From the NCBI GenBank assembly GCA_002633005.1, contig NMRA01000084.1, positions 620,600 through 684,599 on the forward strand: a stretch of DNA of 64,000 bases. The letters are read 5' to 3'. Below are positions 1-12,775 of the stretch, one piece after another. How positions within the stretch are numbered: the first letter of the stretch is position 1; every line of letters begins with the position of its first letter. A program made the translations under genes and the position numbers. This DNA comes from Phoronis australis. Taxonomy: Eukaryota > Phoronida > Phoronidae. The notes beneath the pieces are model-generated. The model saw nothing but the letters and a program-made list of their open reading frames with translations. It made no database searches and was not told the DNA's origin.

Positions 1-1792
1 TAGTTTGTCAGTTGCTATATTTCTATCTTGCTTGCTAATGTATAATTTCACACCAGAGATAATGGAGAATTCGAAATTGGAATTTAAAAACCTGAACGTT
101 AATTTGGTTACATGATCTGTTTCTATACTAAAAAGTTAGCTTTTTGCTGTCGATCACTTCATAATGGAAAGAAAAAGTGTCATGTAACTGTAAAAGTCAA
201 CGCTCACATGTCGTCCGACCAAAAGCCAAGTCGGACCTCTGACCCATTGTCTGTGAAAATTTACTTGTGAACACTCGGCATTGTTATAATCTCAAATCTG
301 CATACTTGCCATTAAATGGCATTAGGAACACCTCGGTATTTTCGTAACCTCAAATTTGAGACAACGAAAATACCCGGATATTGCGAATTGTGAGAAGACC
401 ATATTGCAATGTTTGCGATTAGGCTCTGTTTGCCCACGGTGGTCACGTGTGATAGGCCAAAATAAAACCGTGCCTTCCGATCAGGCTTCTGACTGTCTTG
501 TGTAAAATTAACCTCTGACACAGCGCCCCCTATACCGAAAAGCGGCCCTACGGAAACATAATGAACGACACACGGAATTCCGTGTGTGAGCGAGCATCAA
601 TGCGCATGCTTGGTCCGAAGTTTACTGATCACATCGCCATTTCTGGAACACACTTTCTACATGTATGCACTGTACTTGCTTGGGCTTAAGTCTCTGGATG
701 GGGTTTTCTTGATTTTGTTTACTCCGTTTTAATAACTTAAACTATTCAAGTCAAACGTCGTCGCCTACGTAGCAGTTAGTTGAAAGGGGTTTCCCAGGCT
801 TCAACCAATGAGAATGGCTGAATCTTATGACGTTGGTTCCATTACTTTATCCAATGTTAAACAACATACCACTGTGCTACCTTCCGTAGCACTGTGGAAG
901 AGTGTAGTGTAAAATCAACATCTGAATGGGGCGAATAAATTGTATACAGATGGACTCCGCAAACATTTTGCATTGCAAATAGGGAAAGAAAATCCCACAG
1001 TGCGTCACTACAAAAAAAAACTCACTTTGGAATGTAAATTAAATAAAATGTCGGATAGCATTGACACTGTATCGTTTTCAACTTGCACCACTATGTTTCG
1101 AGCAAATTTCACAACGGTTGCTGATTACCTGAACAATACTGCACCAGTAGGTGAACGCGAATAACTCCACGCGAGTCTTAAAGAATCGGACGAAATTTTT
1201 TAAAGCCACGTTTTACGATTCAATCACACATCTACTGTGACTGTAGGGCTTGGAAGTATATGTTTAATGTGTTTCATAGGCAAGAAAATAATTATATATC
1301 ATAGTGACATGTTCATAAGCAATTCCAAGTTATAATTCAATGAAAACACCCTCTAACGGGTTTACTGGTCACTCAAAAGCGATGAGAAGAGAATCCACAT
1401 GCCCAGCAAACTACAATGTACATGTAGTTTATATATTTGTAATATTTGTCTCGTGGTTGAAAATGCACTCGATTGGTTGAAATAATCCAATTTCTTAAAC
1501 TGTTTTGTGACCCTAATTAAAAGGCTGTATTTTTGAAATATCTAATAAACTAGTCACTGTCAACCCGTGATAGTAGAACTTTTCTGAATTTAGAAGTCGA
1601 TGGGAATTTATTGCGCTCATTCACAACACTGTGCCATTCTCGCAGTCACGTGACCATGCGGGATTTATTCGTTTTAGCAGCATTCATGATGCTTCCTGTA
1701 TTATTTGCTTACACAAAATTGCTCAAAAACTGTCTGGGATTTTCCATATCTGGAGACAATTTTTTTAACGTGAACCTATTTACTATGTTCAG
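1..1792. other. Intergenic, no gene recognised
   Basis: AT-rich sequence with only short open frames lacking splice or family support. An E-box palindrome GTCACGTGAC lies at about 1646. Confidence 0.5.
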
Positions 1793-1970
1793 AATTGACC
1801 TATCGCAAGCTCCGCCCCCTTGCGTAAAGCCGACAAACAAACAATAAGTTTTACCCGGCAACGTGTTGCTTGTTGCCTTAATGGCGCCTTAGAAACGAAG
1901 GTGGGTCAAGAATGATGCGCTCTGGTTGGTCAGTCAAGCCGTAGATCAAAGTCTTGGCGATAGGTCAATT
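1793..1970 (+). mobile_element. Inverted-repeat element, family D copy 1 (178 bp)
   Basis: Bounded by AATTGACCTATCGC and its exact complement GCGATAGGTCAATT. The whole interior aligns with 44149-44325, for example GCAAGCTCCGCCCC and CCCGGCAACGTGTTG. No clear target-site duplication. Confidence 0.72.
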
Positions 1971-2870
1971 CGTCTAAGACTAACAACGGAAGCGCTAACA
2001 ATGAAATCTGAGAGACACTTTTCAAATTAAGACATTCTGTGACCAATTGAAATACTATGAATTAAAATCGGTAGATTTTTTTTCGCGATGTCTCGTTCCG
2101 ATGTTGGTATTCGTGCTCGGACTGCTTTCCCTGAAAAACGCTATTTCGTGTAAAACACTGAACTTTTTGCCCTCGATGTACAAACATGTTATATACTGCG
2201 CTTTATTATTGTGACAGTCGCATTAAAGAGGCATAGAACCCGAAAGATCGTCAAAAATACCGTTTAAACAACTCCTGACGAAAGTGAGATCTCAAAACGT
2301 CTACTACAAAATCATTTACTTTCCCCTGTGGAGAAATTTCCAGAAAAATCACGATTTTTGAAATACGCGCAAAGGAAAAACGCTAACCTCTCTTTCGCCA
2401 ATGATAAATGCGAGCATGGGCTCACAGTCAGTTGTTTGAAGTTGCTTGAGGTCAAAGCTCACATTTTCCATATGAGGGAAATGTGCTACATCTATGTCTT
2501 GCCATACCAAATATGGAGACGTGCTTTGCATTGTGGGAAAAATCAACCAAGTGGAGAGCAGTTGACAGATCGATTTTTTTTGAAATTTGAAAATAAACGA
2601 AAAGGTTTAATGCAAATAAAAATTACAAATCTTTGGGAAAAAATCCTGAAACTACCTGATGGGCATGTTGAATCATGTTTCAGTGGCAAGGAACCTCTTT
2701 CAATATTTCAATTTAGTCTGTTTATCGCATTCAAGGTCAACTTCATGCTGAAGCTTGAGGTGTGTTCTCCAATGGCGATCACGTGATTCACTGTATGTGG
2801 AGCTAAAATAGGTCAGCAGGCATTTTCAAGTGAGTCACCGACAGCTTCGGATTTATGATAAAATATATAG
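1971..2870. other. Intergenic, no gene recognised
   Basis: A 152-codon + strand frame (2328-2786) starts at GTG, not ATG, and has no recognisable domain. I treat it as chance. Confidence 0.5.
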
Positions 2871-2875
2871 CATGA

Positions 2876-3749
2876 CATAGGCGGATTTAGGGGGGGAGCC
2901 CAGNCCTTGGCTGCCGCAGAAAAAAATAAAACAGCAAGAGCGTAGAGAAATGTTGAGTTTATTAACTAACACGGCTGAAACAAGATTTAAATATGTGCAG
3001 TTTTAATGTTTGGGGGGGCTCAGATCTAATTTAAAGTGTCAAATTCGGAACACGGCGCAATCGTAACGGAACTATGCCTAACTATAGGCTCTCCCGCGAT
3101 ATCCCATTCGATCGGCAGTGGCAATGGGCACTACGACTCCGTTTCCGTCGTCTGCTCCACCGTGCAATGAAGAAAATTACTTCATTTTTTAAAGAAACTG
3201 GAATCTGATTGATGGTGAAAATGCAGAAGCTGCTGGTAAAATGTCAATTTAAATCTAAGCCTTAGTGAATCACTCCGAAACTCTTAATTCTCTCTTTGTC
3301 AAACCTTAACTTAGACGATTTCCAAAGCAATCGCGTCATTATTGCCAACACAAAAAAAACGGGTTTGGTCTTTTGGGCAATTGGGGACTATTTTAAATAC
3401 AACAAATTTGTTACGAATTGATTGCACAAAATATAAAACATGTGATAAGCATTACAAAAAGAAGCAGTTTTCGCGTGCAAACGCTGTGGACCATGAATAA
3501 ATAGGTCTCTTAGTATCAAATTAGGAGTTAAATCGTGATGGTGCAGAGTCTGTGCTACTTGCAGATTTTTGTGGTTGACACTTTCTTCGTTTTTTTTTTG
3601 CCTTTTTTCTTGGATAATACTTCGAGAATCAAGGAAAGTGCTTGATTTTAGAGGAAAAAACAGAAAAATTTCCTGGGTGGGAAGGGGGGCAAACCCCGCT
3701 TCCAGACAGAATGTTGCCCCCCCCTTCTGATATCCTAGATCCGTCATTT
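2876..3749 (-). mobile_element. Non-autonomous DNA transposon, family A copy 1 (874 bp)
   Basis: The ends read CATAGGCGGATTTAGG on the left and CCTAGATCCGTCATTT on the right, i.e. imperfect terminal inverted repeats. The element is flanked by a perfect 5-bp target-site duplication CATGA (2871-2875 and 3750-3754). The interior matches 51579-52483 in opposite orientation over several hundred bases. No transposase is visible. The open frame on the - strand within it (3388-3747) is repeat sequence. There is a single N at 2904. Confidence 0.8.
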
Positions 3750-3754
3750 CATGA

Positions 3755-6700
3755 AACTACACAAAAATATTTTGCGAGAGTTATCTGACGAAATATCAAA
3801 ATTTTGGTAGGACGTGCACCGCTTTTATGAACTTTTAATGAACTCGCGGACGGTTTTCAAATGCGTGTTCGGTTACAGAACTTTTGTTGCACTTACGACT
3901 GTTTGCATGACTTGGACAAGAGCGAGAATCGAGTCTCGGATGTTGTAGAGTTACACACGACTTTTAACCTGCATTCTGGCACACATTTTCCTTCACAATC
4001 TGACTTTTACGCAGCATAACAATTAATAAAAAAGTTCAGAAGTTTGAATCGCCACTAAAACCAGCTGGTTTACTTGGCAAGGTGAACCAGCAGGCAATAG
4101 GGCTTTGCATTGTTGGAAAACTTTGGCGGGAGATTTGGTTTGATTGGCCAATGATAGATAAAATTAGTTCCACGTAAACAAACCGTGCGTACTGGTGACA
4201 CACTTTAACGAGAAAACAACCATTTGTGCGAAATTAAAATTTAACAAATTTTGCTGCATACACAGTCCATGTTTTAATGTGGCATAGATATTAGAATTCA
4301 TATTTTCAGTCAATTCGAGTGTGACCGCAATGTTCAAACGCCTATGTCCTGATTTCATGATCAAGCGCCATTTCCCCATTTACTGCCCACTTTAAGAGAG
4401 GCCTGAAATTTATTGTCCAGTCCCTGTGGAGTGCATAGCAAAAATGGGACTTTTACGATACATCTTCTTCTCGATTGGATTTTAACTTATCGGTTGGGTA
4501 CTTTAATAAAATTACCAAATCACATATGCAAATGGTGGATAGGTGATTTTTGAGACGTACAATACTCAAACGTACAGCTGTATGTCCCCTGTTGAATACT
4601 CCGGGCCGCGAGTTGGAATAGCGTTCAAAAATAAAACGCTGCTTCGAAAACCGCTTATAAAACTGCTAATAGGTCCTTTGGAATAAGAATGTGAAATACA
4701 CACTTGTGTCATGGTCGGAACTCAGCCGTGTAAAAAGCCATCGAGTGCAAAACAATACCTAGTTAACAAACAACAATTGCATGAATTCTGTTTACAGCTC
4801 ACTGACTTACAGTGTCGTTAGACGTTAAGCTTTTCTAATAAGTAATCGTAAAATGTACTGGAAGCTAACAAAAATATCGACAACCGAGTCAAGGCGATTC
4901 TGCATCACGATTCAATATTGTGAATAATCTTTGCTTTTAGAACAAAAGCCAGGAGGTCAAAAATGGCGTTACACCGATTGATACATACGTGTAACGATTT
5001 GAAAACATATCAAACTAGTCCTGTTGCGTGTCGATTTTACCAGATAGCATCGAGGTTTATGACATACAATCCTTTGTTTATCCTGGAAGTTTGGTGGAGA
5101 TCAGTGGCCTATTTTTCCAGGTATTACTTGAGAAAAAAGCTTCTCAAACTTGCTTTGGAAGACTGAGGCTAAACTTTCAGAGTTTAGATCTCGCGAACGG
5201 CGCTCAACATTACTTCGATTTTGGGAGTGTCACGTTTTCTGCAACAGGCCCGTGTGAAATCGTTGTTGACGAACTTTTGCTATTTTTCTCCACTCCTCCC
5301 CCGGACACCTTGAGTTTTCCACTTTTGGTGCCGTCAGTCGTTCACGTCACATTCTTTAGTCGACTGAAGTGGACCCGAACTGCCCATGAAGGGTTCCCTA
5401 AGCGGACCGATCAGATGCCAACGTTGCTTTGTAATCATGCCTGTATGCAAAGTTACAGAATTACCAACTCGTTGAAATTAACAATTTTAAAAATCAATTA
5501 ATGACGAGGTATGCTTTTCACCGTTGACTCAACTCAGAATTTCTGTCCTTCGATGTTTAAGAAAACGAAGTTCGTACTAGCTGTTCGAAATGTAATGCAA
5601 GAGAAAATATGTTCCACTCTAATTCATTTCATTTTGCTGTATACAAAGGTTGGTAACGGGGTGGGTATTTTACTTTTAAATAAGGTTTGATTAATCGGTA
5701 GTCAGAAGTACCAACTTGACAGTGTTTTAAGCATTAGTTTCGTTGAGATGATTCAAAACGAAGTTAGTGTTACAAGTAAAACATGGCGTACTTTGTGAGG
5801 AAAGTTAGACAAAGCACTTGTTCACCAGTGTACCTTAAATATAGTTAATATTTTTCCAGTAGGTAATTCTATTCTTCAATTCCATTATTGAAAACATGTA
5901 GCAAACGATATTTGAAGTCAGATAACAACTTAAATTCGAGTAGAAAGAGAATAATATCAAATTAGGAAATACACTGTATAATAGGAGTGGTAAGGAATGA
6001 TATACAGCTTTATTTTAGTGATATTTAACCGTAATTTTTTGCTTTGCCCAGATAATTTTCTCAGATTACGAATCTTAGTTTAGTTCTCAATACTCGAAAG
6101 CTGAATGTGTTGGGTTTGCAATACAACAATGTAGCGTGTACGGCTGTGACACTTTACATTGTTCGTCTGAAAGATGGTCACTGGCATACATGTACATTTA
6201 TCATTCTTTCAACACCATCTCGGGCATTAATGCTCAAACACCAGTGATAACATGATATCGCATAGAACATCTTCCAAGTGGCATATAAATAACTTTGTCT
6301 CAACTGATACTAAAACACGTGTCGGTAGTGAGGTGTAAATTTGTTAAATTCCGCACACTTCCATTAGACAAAAAAGCATCGTTCTTGAATACATAAACTT
6401 CAAACGAACATATTTTTCATGTTCAGTGGCTTAAATTACAGTGTTGTTTTTTGCGTTAAGTAGGGGCTGAACATTTTTACGTGAAAGAAGAACAGAGACT
6501 CGAAAATGCAAATATGAATTAAAACTCGAATAGAACGTTGAAATTATTATTTGTAATTGAAATGATTTCCAATTTGTAGCGAAGTGGTTTTGTCATCATT
6601 TCGTTTATTCGAATCCACTTAAGATATTTTTTGAAACATGGAGGTATGCGTCGCAGCTAGGTGAGTCTGAGACGAAATTGCGAGTTAAGTGCCGTGCGTG

Positions 6701-6803
6701 CAAACCACTCCAAACGTATAGGTTGTACACGAACGAATTTTACAATTGCTGTTGCTGCCAGCGCCGCCACTGCTGTTACACTACTTCTACTTGGACTACT
6801 GAC
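3755..6803. other. Intergenic, no gene recognised
   Basis: The longest frame, 5028-5501 on the + strand, has no family resemblance and overlaps another equally open frame. No repeat recognised. Confidence 0.5.
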
Positions 6804-6804
6804 A

Positions 6805-6836
<32 letters not shown>

Positions 6837-6849
6837 TTGCTGCTGTTGC

Positions 6850-6905
<56 letters not shown>

Positions 6906-6950
6906 CTGCTGCTTCTTCTGCTGCTGCTGTTGCTTCTGCTGCTCCTGCTA
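6804..6950 (+). repeat. Long CTG/CAG trinucleotide repeat
   Basis: Imperfect (CTG)n of about 145 bases with a pure run of 16 units at 6855-6902, interrupted by CTT, TTG and CTA units. It creates long stop-free frames in several readings (poly-Leu, poly-Cys, poly-Ser). No splice or family evidence supports a gene here. Confidence 0.9.
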
Positions 6951-9900
6951 CTAGCTGCTGCTACTACTGGAGTTGCTGTTACTGATACAGCATACTCCTG
7001 GTGCTGTCGGTCGTGCGGTGGTGCTTGTGACGGTTGTGTAGGAATTGGTGATGTTGGGTGCCGTCCACTCAAGTTATTTCTCCTGGAACTAATTGTAGTT
7101 GGGTATAGTAGTGGTGTGGGCACTATTCACGTTAGGGAAACTTGACACACTTGTGGCATCTTACCTCACTTAATACAGGTAGGGTAATGTGTTCTTGGGT
7201 AACGTGCTCCAGCGTAAGTTGCCGCATGGTAGCAAACATGAAGAAAAAACGGCAAAACTACCAGCTGTGCGCTTTTTCAGTTATACACATGCGAGCAGAT
7301 TCCTTTTCGCGCCGTACATGTATCGCTGTTGCAAGATGAAGACGCTTGGCAGCTTGAGAACAAAATACTCTGCAGCAAGTTGTTTAGCGCGACGCGTTGT
7401 GTGCGCATGACTTGAATAGTAATGGTTGGGGTTGTGATATCTTTAATAGTGCACGTAGATTACTGATAAAAGTATTATTTCAACATTTTTCTATCGAGAA
7501 TATATGTTCGTGCAGTTGCTGTAAAATTACTAATCGAAAAAGACACCGTACACCGTTGGATGTTTTATTTAGTCACGAAACTTGTCCGTTTATAATCTAG
7601 AATGACAGTGGATGATATTTGATGTATACCTTAAACAAGTAGATTGTTTACAAGTAAAAGCATCAAATGGCTATACATACGAGAAGTAACCCTGTCCGCA
7701 ACATATGCCCTCCAATGTGTACACGAATTATTTAGTGAGTGACGGTTGACATCTTGTAATGTTCTGGAAACAAATGATGTGAGAACACGTGATGACTCAT
7801 ACAATTTTGAGACTCAATGAATAACGAGACCGGTTTCGAATGGAAATCAGCGATATCGACGGTGTTGAAAGGCTTTTTGGGTACGGCGAATATCCTTGTA
7901 CGTATCAATCAACAACGAAGCGATAGCTCACAGCGATTATACATCTGGTACCTGAGTCGGCCCCGTGAGGTGGCGAAGAGTGCAACAGCTTGAGGCCTGC
8001 CCATCCGTCTTTTATCTAGTCAAGTGCGCAACAATGTTAGAATTCCTCAGTGACTGGTTAATACGTTGACGACAACGTGTTACATACAGATATCTAAGGT
8101 TTAACAATCAAATCTTTCTAATGTTCCATCCTAATCGAACGAACTCGAGAAGGATTTTTAAAATGTTCAAAAACACTTCGGCCATGCTTTCCATATTTTG
8201 AGTAATACAATATTGTTAGGATATAAGTTTGTAATGTGATGCGCAGTTATTCTGTCTGTTTCGCGTAAAGCTGAAGTGCTTCTCTAGGATTCACATTTCC
8301 CAAATCAATGAGCATCATTAATTGAGTCTTGTTAAGACCGATTGACTTTTCCGTGACCCGAAAAAAATGATTTAAGTCGAACAGCAATTTTGGCGCTACA
8401 TGTACATTCAACAACTTGCAGTCGCTGATGGGACACGTTTAAAAGAATGTTGTTATCAAAACAAAATGATGTTTTATGAATGCGCTCTTTCAACAATGAG
8501 AAAATCGTCTTCTTTGTTAACGGGCAATTTCCACGAACTGTTTCAGGGATACGAATCATTCTGTGAATGGCATACGTGTAGAGTGAAGAGCGTTTGAGGT
8601 TGGAATGCTTTTCTGGATGAATTTTTTACACAGTGCAAATCCAGCAGCTGTTGCCCTGATGAAAAGAAGACTTGTGGAACTTGTTTTTGTTGTAAGACTA
8701 TAGGGGTCGGGAGGAATCATTTTGACAACTGCGTGCATGTTGCGCGAGTCTATCTAGTATAATTTTTAGGTAAATGCTTTTTATCCTCTATTCAAACAAA
8801 CACACACATGCATGTACACAAGTAGCTTTTGAAACGGAAACAAAATATAAGCGACATGGGAAAATCAAATCTTGTTATTTTTCTGAGAAATAGCCTTATT
8901 TGTAACATTCTTATGTAGATGTGTAGAGGCGCCAATGTGTTCCCAGCACAGAAATCTAAGTACGATTGATCCTGATTTGGAAATTGTGAATCCTGGTCAT
9001 GTTCGCCGCTATATCAAAATATGAAAACACTGTTTGTGCATTATCATAAACAAGCCAACAGAGGTTCGTGATACAAATTACAGCCAAAACACGACCTCTA
9101 ATGATTATAAAAACAGGCGATTAAGCGATCAAAAAGCTCACCATATTCTTAAACCAGGGCAACTAACAATGGAACATTTCCTTTATAGATTCATCCAGTC
9201 GAGAATTTCAGACTTCCAGTCTGTTTAGAAAGTGGGTTTTGTTCCTAAAACATTGCTTGGTAAAATTGTGGGCCAGGTTTTGATGGTCGTCTACATGAAA
9301 TTAATTCATTTTCAAAAACATAGTACAAATGATAGGGTGAACAAAAACCGACGTAAGCAAAACGCCTTCTGTCGTTTTCTGTTTCACATTTGTTTCCATA
9401 AAACGCGCTGCATTATGTTTTACATGTATTAGTGATCGTGAAAGTCTGTTACTGATTCGCGCGGTGCATGATGGACGATTTCCAAAGGAATTCTAGAAAT
9501 GTGCGCACTAAAAATGCGTAGCATCTAGCTAGACACCCGATGGATTATTCTGTTCACAAAAGTAATCCCCAAGGTGAAGCGATAAGTTGAACTACTTTCT
9601 AACTCACCATCCGTTTGAGCCCTAAGCTACGACACCAGCGCACCTTTAAGTAGAAAGTTGGAAATAAAAAACAGCAGAACTAATTAAAGTGGAAATTTGA
9701 TGCCGTCTAATAGGTATGTGCATAGCCGAAGCTCGTCTGAGCCTTATCAGCGTAGTTTATTGCATTTAGAATGCATGGTTAACGTCTTTACCTTAAACCT
9801 GGGTCAAGTTGATTAGACCCGGTTTTAAACAACACAAGACATCTCTTGCGCATCGTTTTTGTGCTTACTTCCACCAGTTATCGCGCGCGCGTGTCACTGG

Positions 9901-12520
9901 TAGGACTAAGTGCGCGTTTGAGTAACTGTCTTCCGTTAAGAAGAGAAAGTGTTTGGATGTCTGCGAGAACCGATACACATGCGAACAAGCAAGAATTAAC
10001 TTCAGACGACTTAGGTGAGAGTTATACGAATACGTCGCATGTCGAAATGTTCTTTGTTATTAATGGGATTTGCCGTTAAACTTTATGGTTGGTTCTCGTT
10101 GTAAACTACTTGATTTTAGATACGTGAAGTGATCCTAGATAATTTACAGCGATTCACTTTGCAGATATAGATATGCTGTTTTGACTGAACATCATCTGTG
10201 TTGTAAAATCACCGTTCATAGAATCATCCTCTTTGTTTCCATACCTGGTTAGGCTAATATTCCCACAATTCCTTGCGATCAATTTTGATCTTAAAATATT
10301 CTGGACAATCTACCCTAGGCTAATCATTATTTTTTCATATTAGGTTTTTCGGTTTCCAGGGAAACGCAAAATGCTCACACATTTTCTCCATCTCACCTCC
10401 CATTAGACAAACCCGACACCTGGCGGAAGATTTCTAGAACGGGAATGTGTTTCCAGTTGAGACGTGCGGAATTGGCACGAATAGGCTAGAGACTATTTTT
10501 TTAGAGTTACGGCGTACGCATGTCGTCAAACTATGCAAGAAAGAACATTTAATTATATCTTAAATGAAACTATTTCGTTGCATAAGCATCTTTGTGGGCT
10601 TATTTTGGCTCAGTTTCTCAATACAACACCTTTATTCTGTCTTATCTGGCGTCTTTATTTTGTTCATAACTTTATTGGCGTCTTGAAAAACAAGTTACAA
10701 CCTGACACAGGCGCATGGACATGTTTGAAAAGAAAAGCTCTCCGACTTGAGCTGAATTCCGGATCACGTTATGTCGGTGTCTGACCAACGCTTATTTGCA
10801 TTTTAAGAGTCTGCGGTTTTAGACTACATTAACTTTTCAGACTAAAAAAGTATATTGTTCTTGGTTGTGAGGTCGACGTGACGTCATCTTGTAAACCGAT
10901 AGTTGGCCGGTGACCAAAGGCTTTTCTTCAAAGTGCATAGTCAGGGAGGCGAATTCAAATATGACCGGTAAGAACTCAGGGTTGTCCGCAAGCAAATACA
11001 TTCAAAAATAGATGTCGTTTGTAGGTCTGGTATGTAGTCCGCCGGCGGAGAGCTGATACGAAAAACAGGGATGCTTTTTCACCTGGAAACTGTCCCACCC
11101 GCTGTGCACTATATGCCAAAGTGCTATTGTATGGTACTATTTTCCACAAAAAACGTAATTTGCCATTTTGGCAACGAAAGCATACGGAAATTTGACATTG
11201 TTAATCATAATTTTCTTCGATAAGTTACAGCGTTTGTCCCTCACGAACTTCACGTACTCGTTTCTTTTGTGCGCAATTATTTTCTTTTGGACACATTTCT
11301 CATCTCAATAATCTCGCAAATGATTCTCACTCTCTTATGGACAATAGTTTTTTCTCACCAGCAACTGCTGGTAGGAAAGTAACTGCGTGTCCTTGAGATT
11401 CGCGAACAAGGATATACTGGCAACCTATATATTTTAAACCCTTGTGTGAATAAAGGTGTTTTCCAGAAGTTGAGACCCATGGGTTCATCTATTACATCTC
11501 TATAATGAGCAAACCCTACTTGGTAAATCTTTCAAGTATATGATACATGTATCTTTCATTCGTGATACAGTGTACTCAAATTTGATTGAATTACCTTTGC
11601 TACAGCGTACAAGTTCGCGACTTTTGAAAGGATATCACGGTGGAGAAAATTACCGGTTTTTAAACCAGTCAATAAATAACAAAGAGTATTTTACGCGAAT
11701 TCAATTGGTAAATTCCCCAGCCTTGATATCAATGAATGATTGCCGGACAAGTTCAGATTTAGGGATTTTTAACAAACCGCAAAATCCCAACAGATGTCGT
11801 TGTATCAAAGCAAATGACTCATGGAACAATAATCACCACATATTCGTTATCCCGTATAAACCTGAAATGTCTTTTTCTGGTTTTCTTTTTTTCGGACAAC
11901 TGTCTTACTCATATGTAGCATGTATGATCAAGCCGTTCATTCCGTAAAAAGTACTGTCGTGTCTTCCATTAACAAAATGTCATAAAATATGCCAACCCAC
12001 ATCCCGTTTGCCCCTAGCTATTCAAGACCAAAGTTTTCGTCTGCACTAAAACAAGCTGCTCACCTCCCGCCATGTTTTTCCTGGCCCGGGGGTGCTTTTA
12101 GACAACCTAACGTTGACGGCTTCGTATATTTTTCATGGAACAATCAGCCTTCGTCGAACGAGGCTTTGCTCACGCCACCCCAGCCGTGACTTGATCTAAG
12201 TTCTCATGATAAAGCCCTGCCCGAGGAAATAGAGACCTGAGCTATCATACCAGTGACGTGAGTTGAGGTAATCTAGAAAAATTACAATAGATCGCTTTTC
12301 TTTTTTATCGCTTTATCTCAACGGTCCAGGTGAAACCCTCTGATTATCACAGGTAAACTGACCCCAGTCTCATGTCTGCGTAGCCTTGAGCGATCGATCA
12401 GAGTCACGTAGCGATTGCCATCTAGGCGTCTTTGCAGGGTCTCCATTGTCAAGCATCCCCTATGCAGGTGACAGATGCCTAAGGAAGGGGTTTCCCACCA
12501 TGGTGTTGCCAGGCAAAGGC
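6951..12520. other. Intergenic, no gene recognised
   Basis: Noncoding, AT-rich. It includes a perfect CRE octamer (10879-10886) and a weak hairpin AAACCTGGGTC...GACCCGGTTTT at about 9796-9829. Confidence 0.5.
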
Positions 12521-12775
12521 TATATACATGTGCGCACCCAGCCTTTAATATGGGGGGGCTCGAATTTCAACCACGTGGATCTTCTACAGCCAAAAAGCCG
12601 AAGGACTAAAAAACGGGGTACCACGTCCAGAGCTGTGAATTGTGCGTTTGCACCTTTTTAGTGGGCGTTTTGTCTCGTTTTCTCGGATTTTTGTTTCTCT
12701 GATGCGGACCTTTTTGTCCACTTCGCCAAATGGGGGTCTCGTTTGAGCCCCTCCCCCGGGTGCGCGCATGATATA
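12521..12775. repeat. Imperfect inverted-repeat element
   Basis: The left end (12521-12565, TATATACATGTGCGCACCC... then GGGGGGGCTCGAA) is mirrored by the right end (12744-12775, GAGCCCCTCCCCCGGGTGCG then CGCATGATATA). The arms resemble an interior block of family B. No target-site duplication seen. Confidence 0.45.

Noticed and set aside
2328-2786. 152-codon + strand frame
   Set aside because: It starts at GTG, lacks any domain, and overlaps a comparable antisense frame; probable chance ORF.
5028-5501. 157-codon + strand frame
   Set aside because: No family resemblance, no good splice signals, and a second open frame overlaps it.
6661-7145. Long poly-Cys, poly-Leu and poly-Ser open frames
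   Set aside because: They exist only because a CTG repeat has no stop codon in those frames; there is no start context, splice site or conserved flank.
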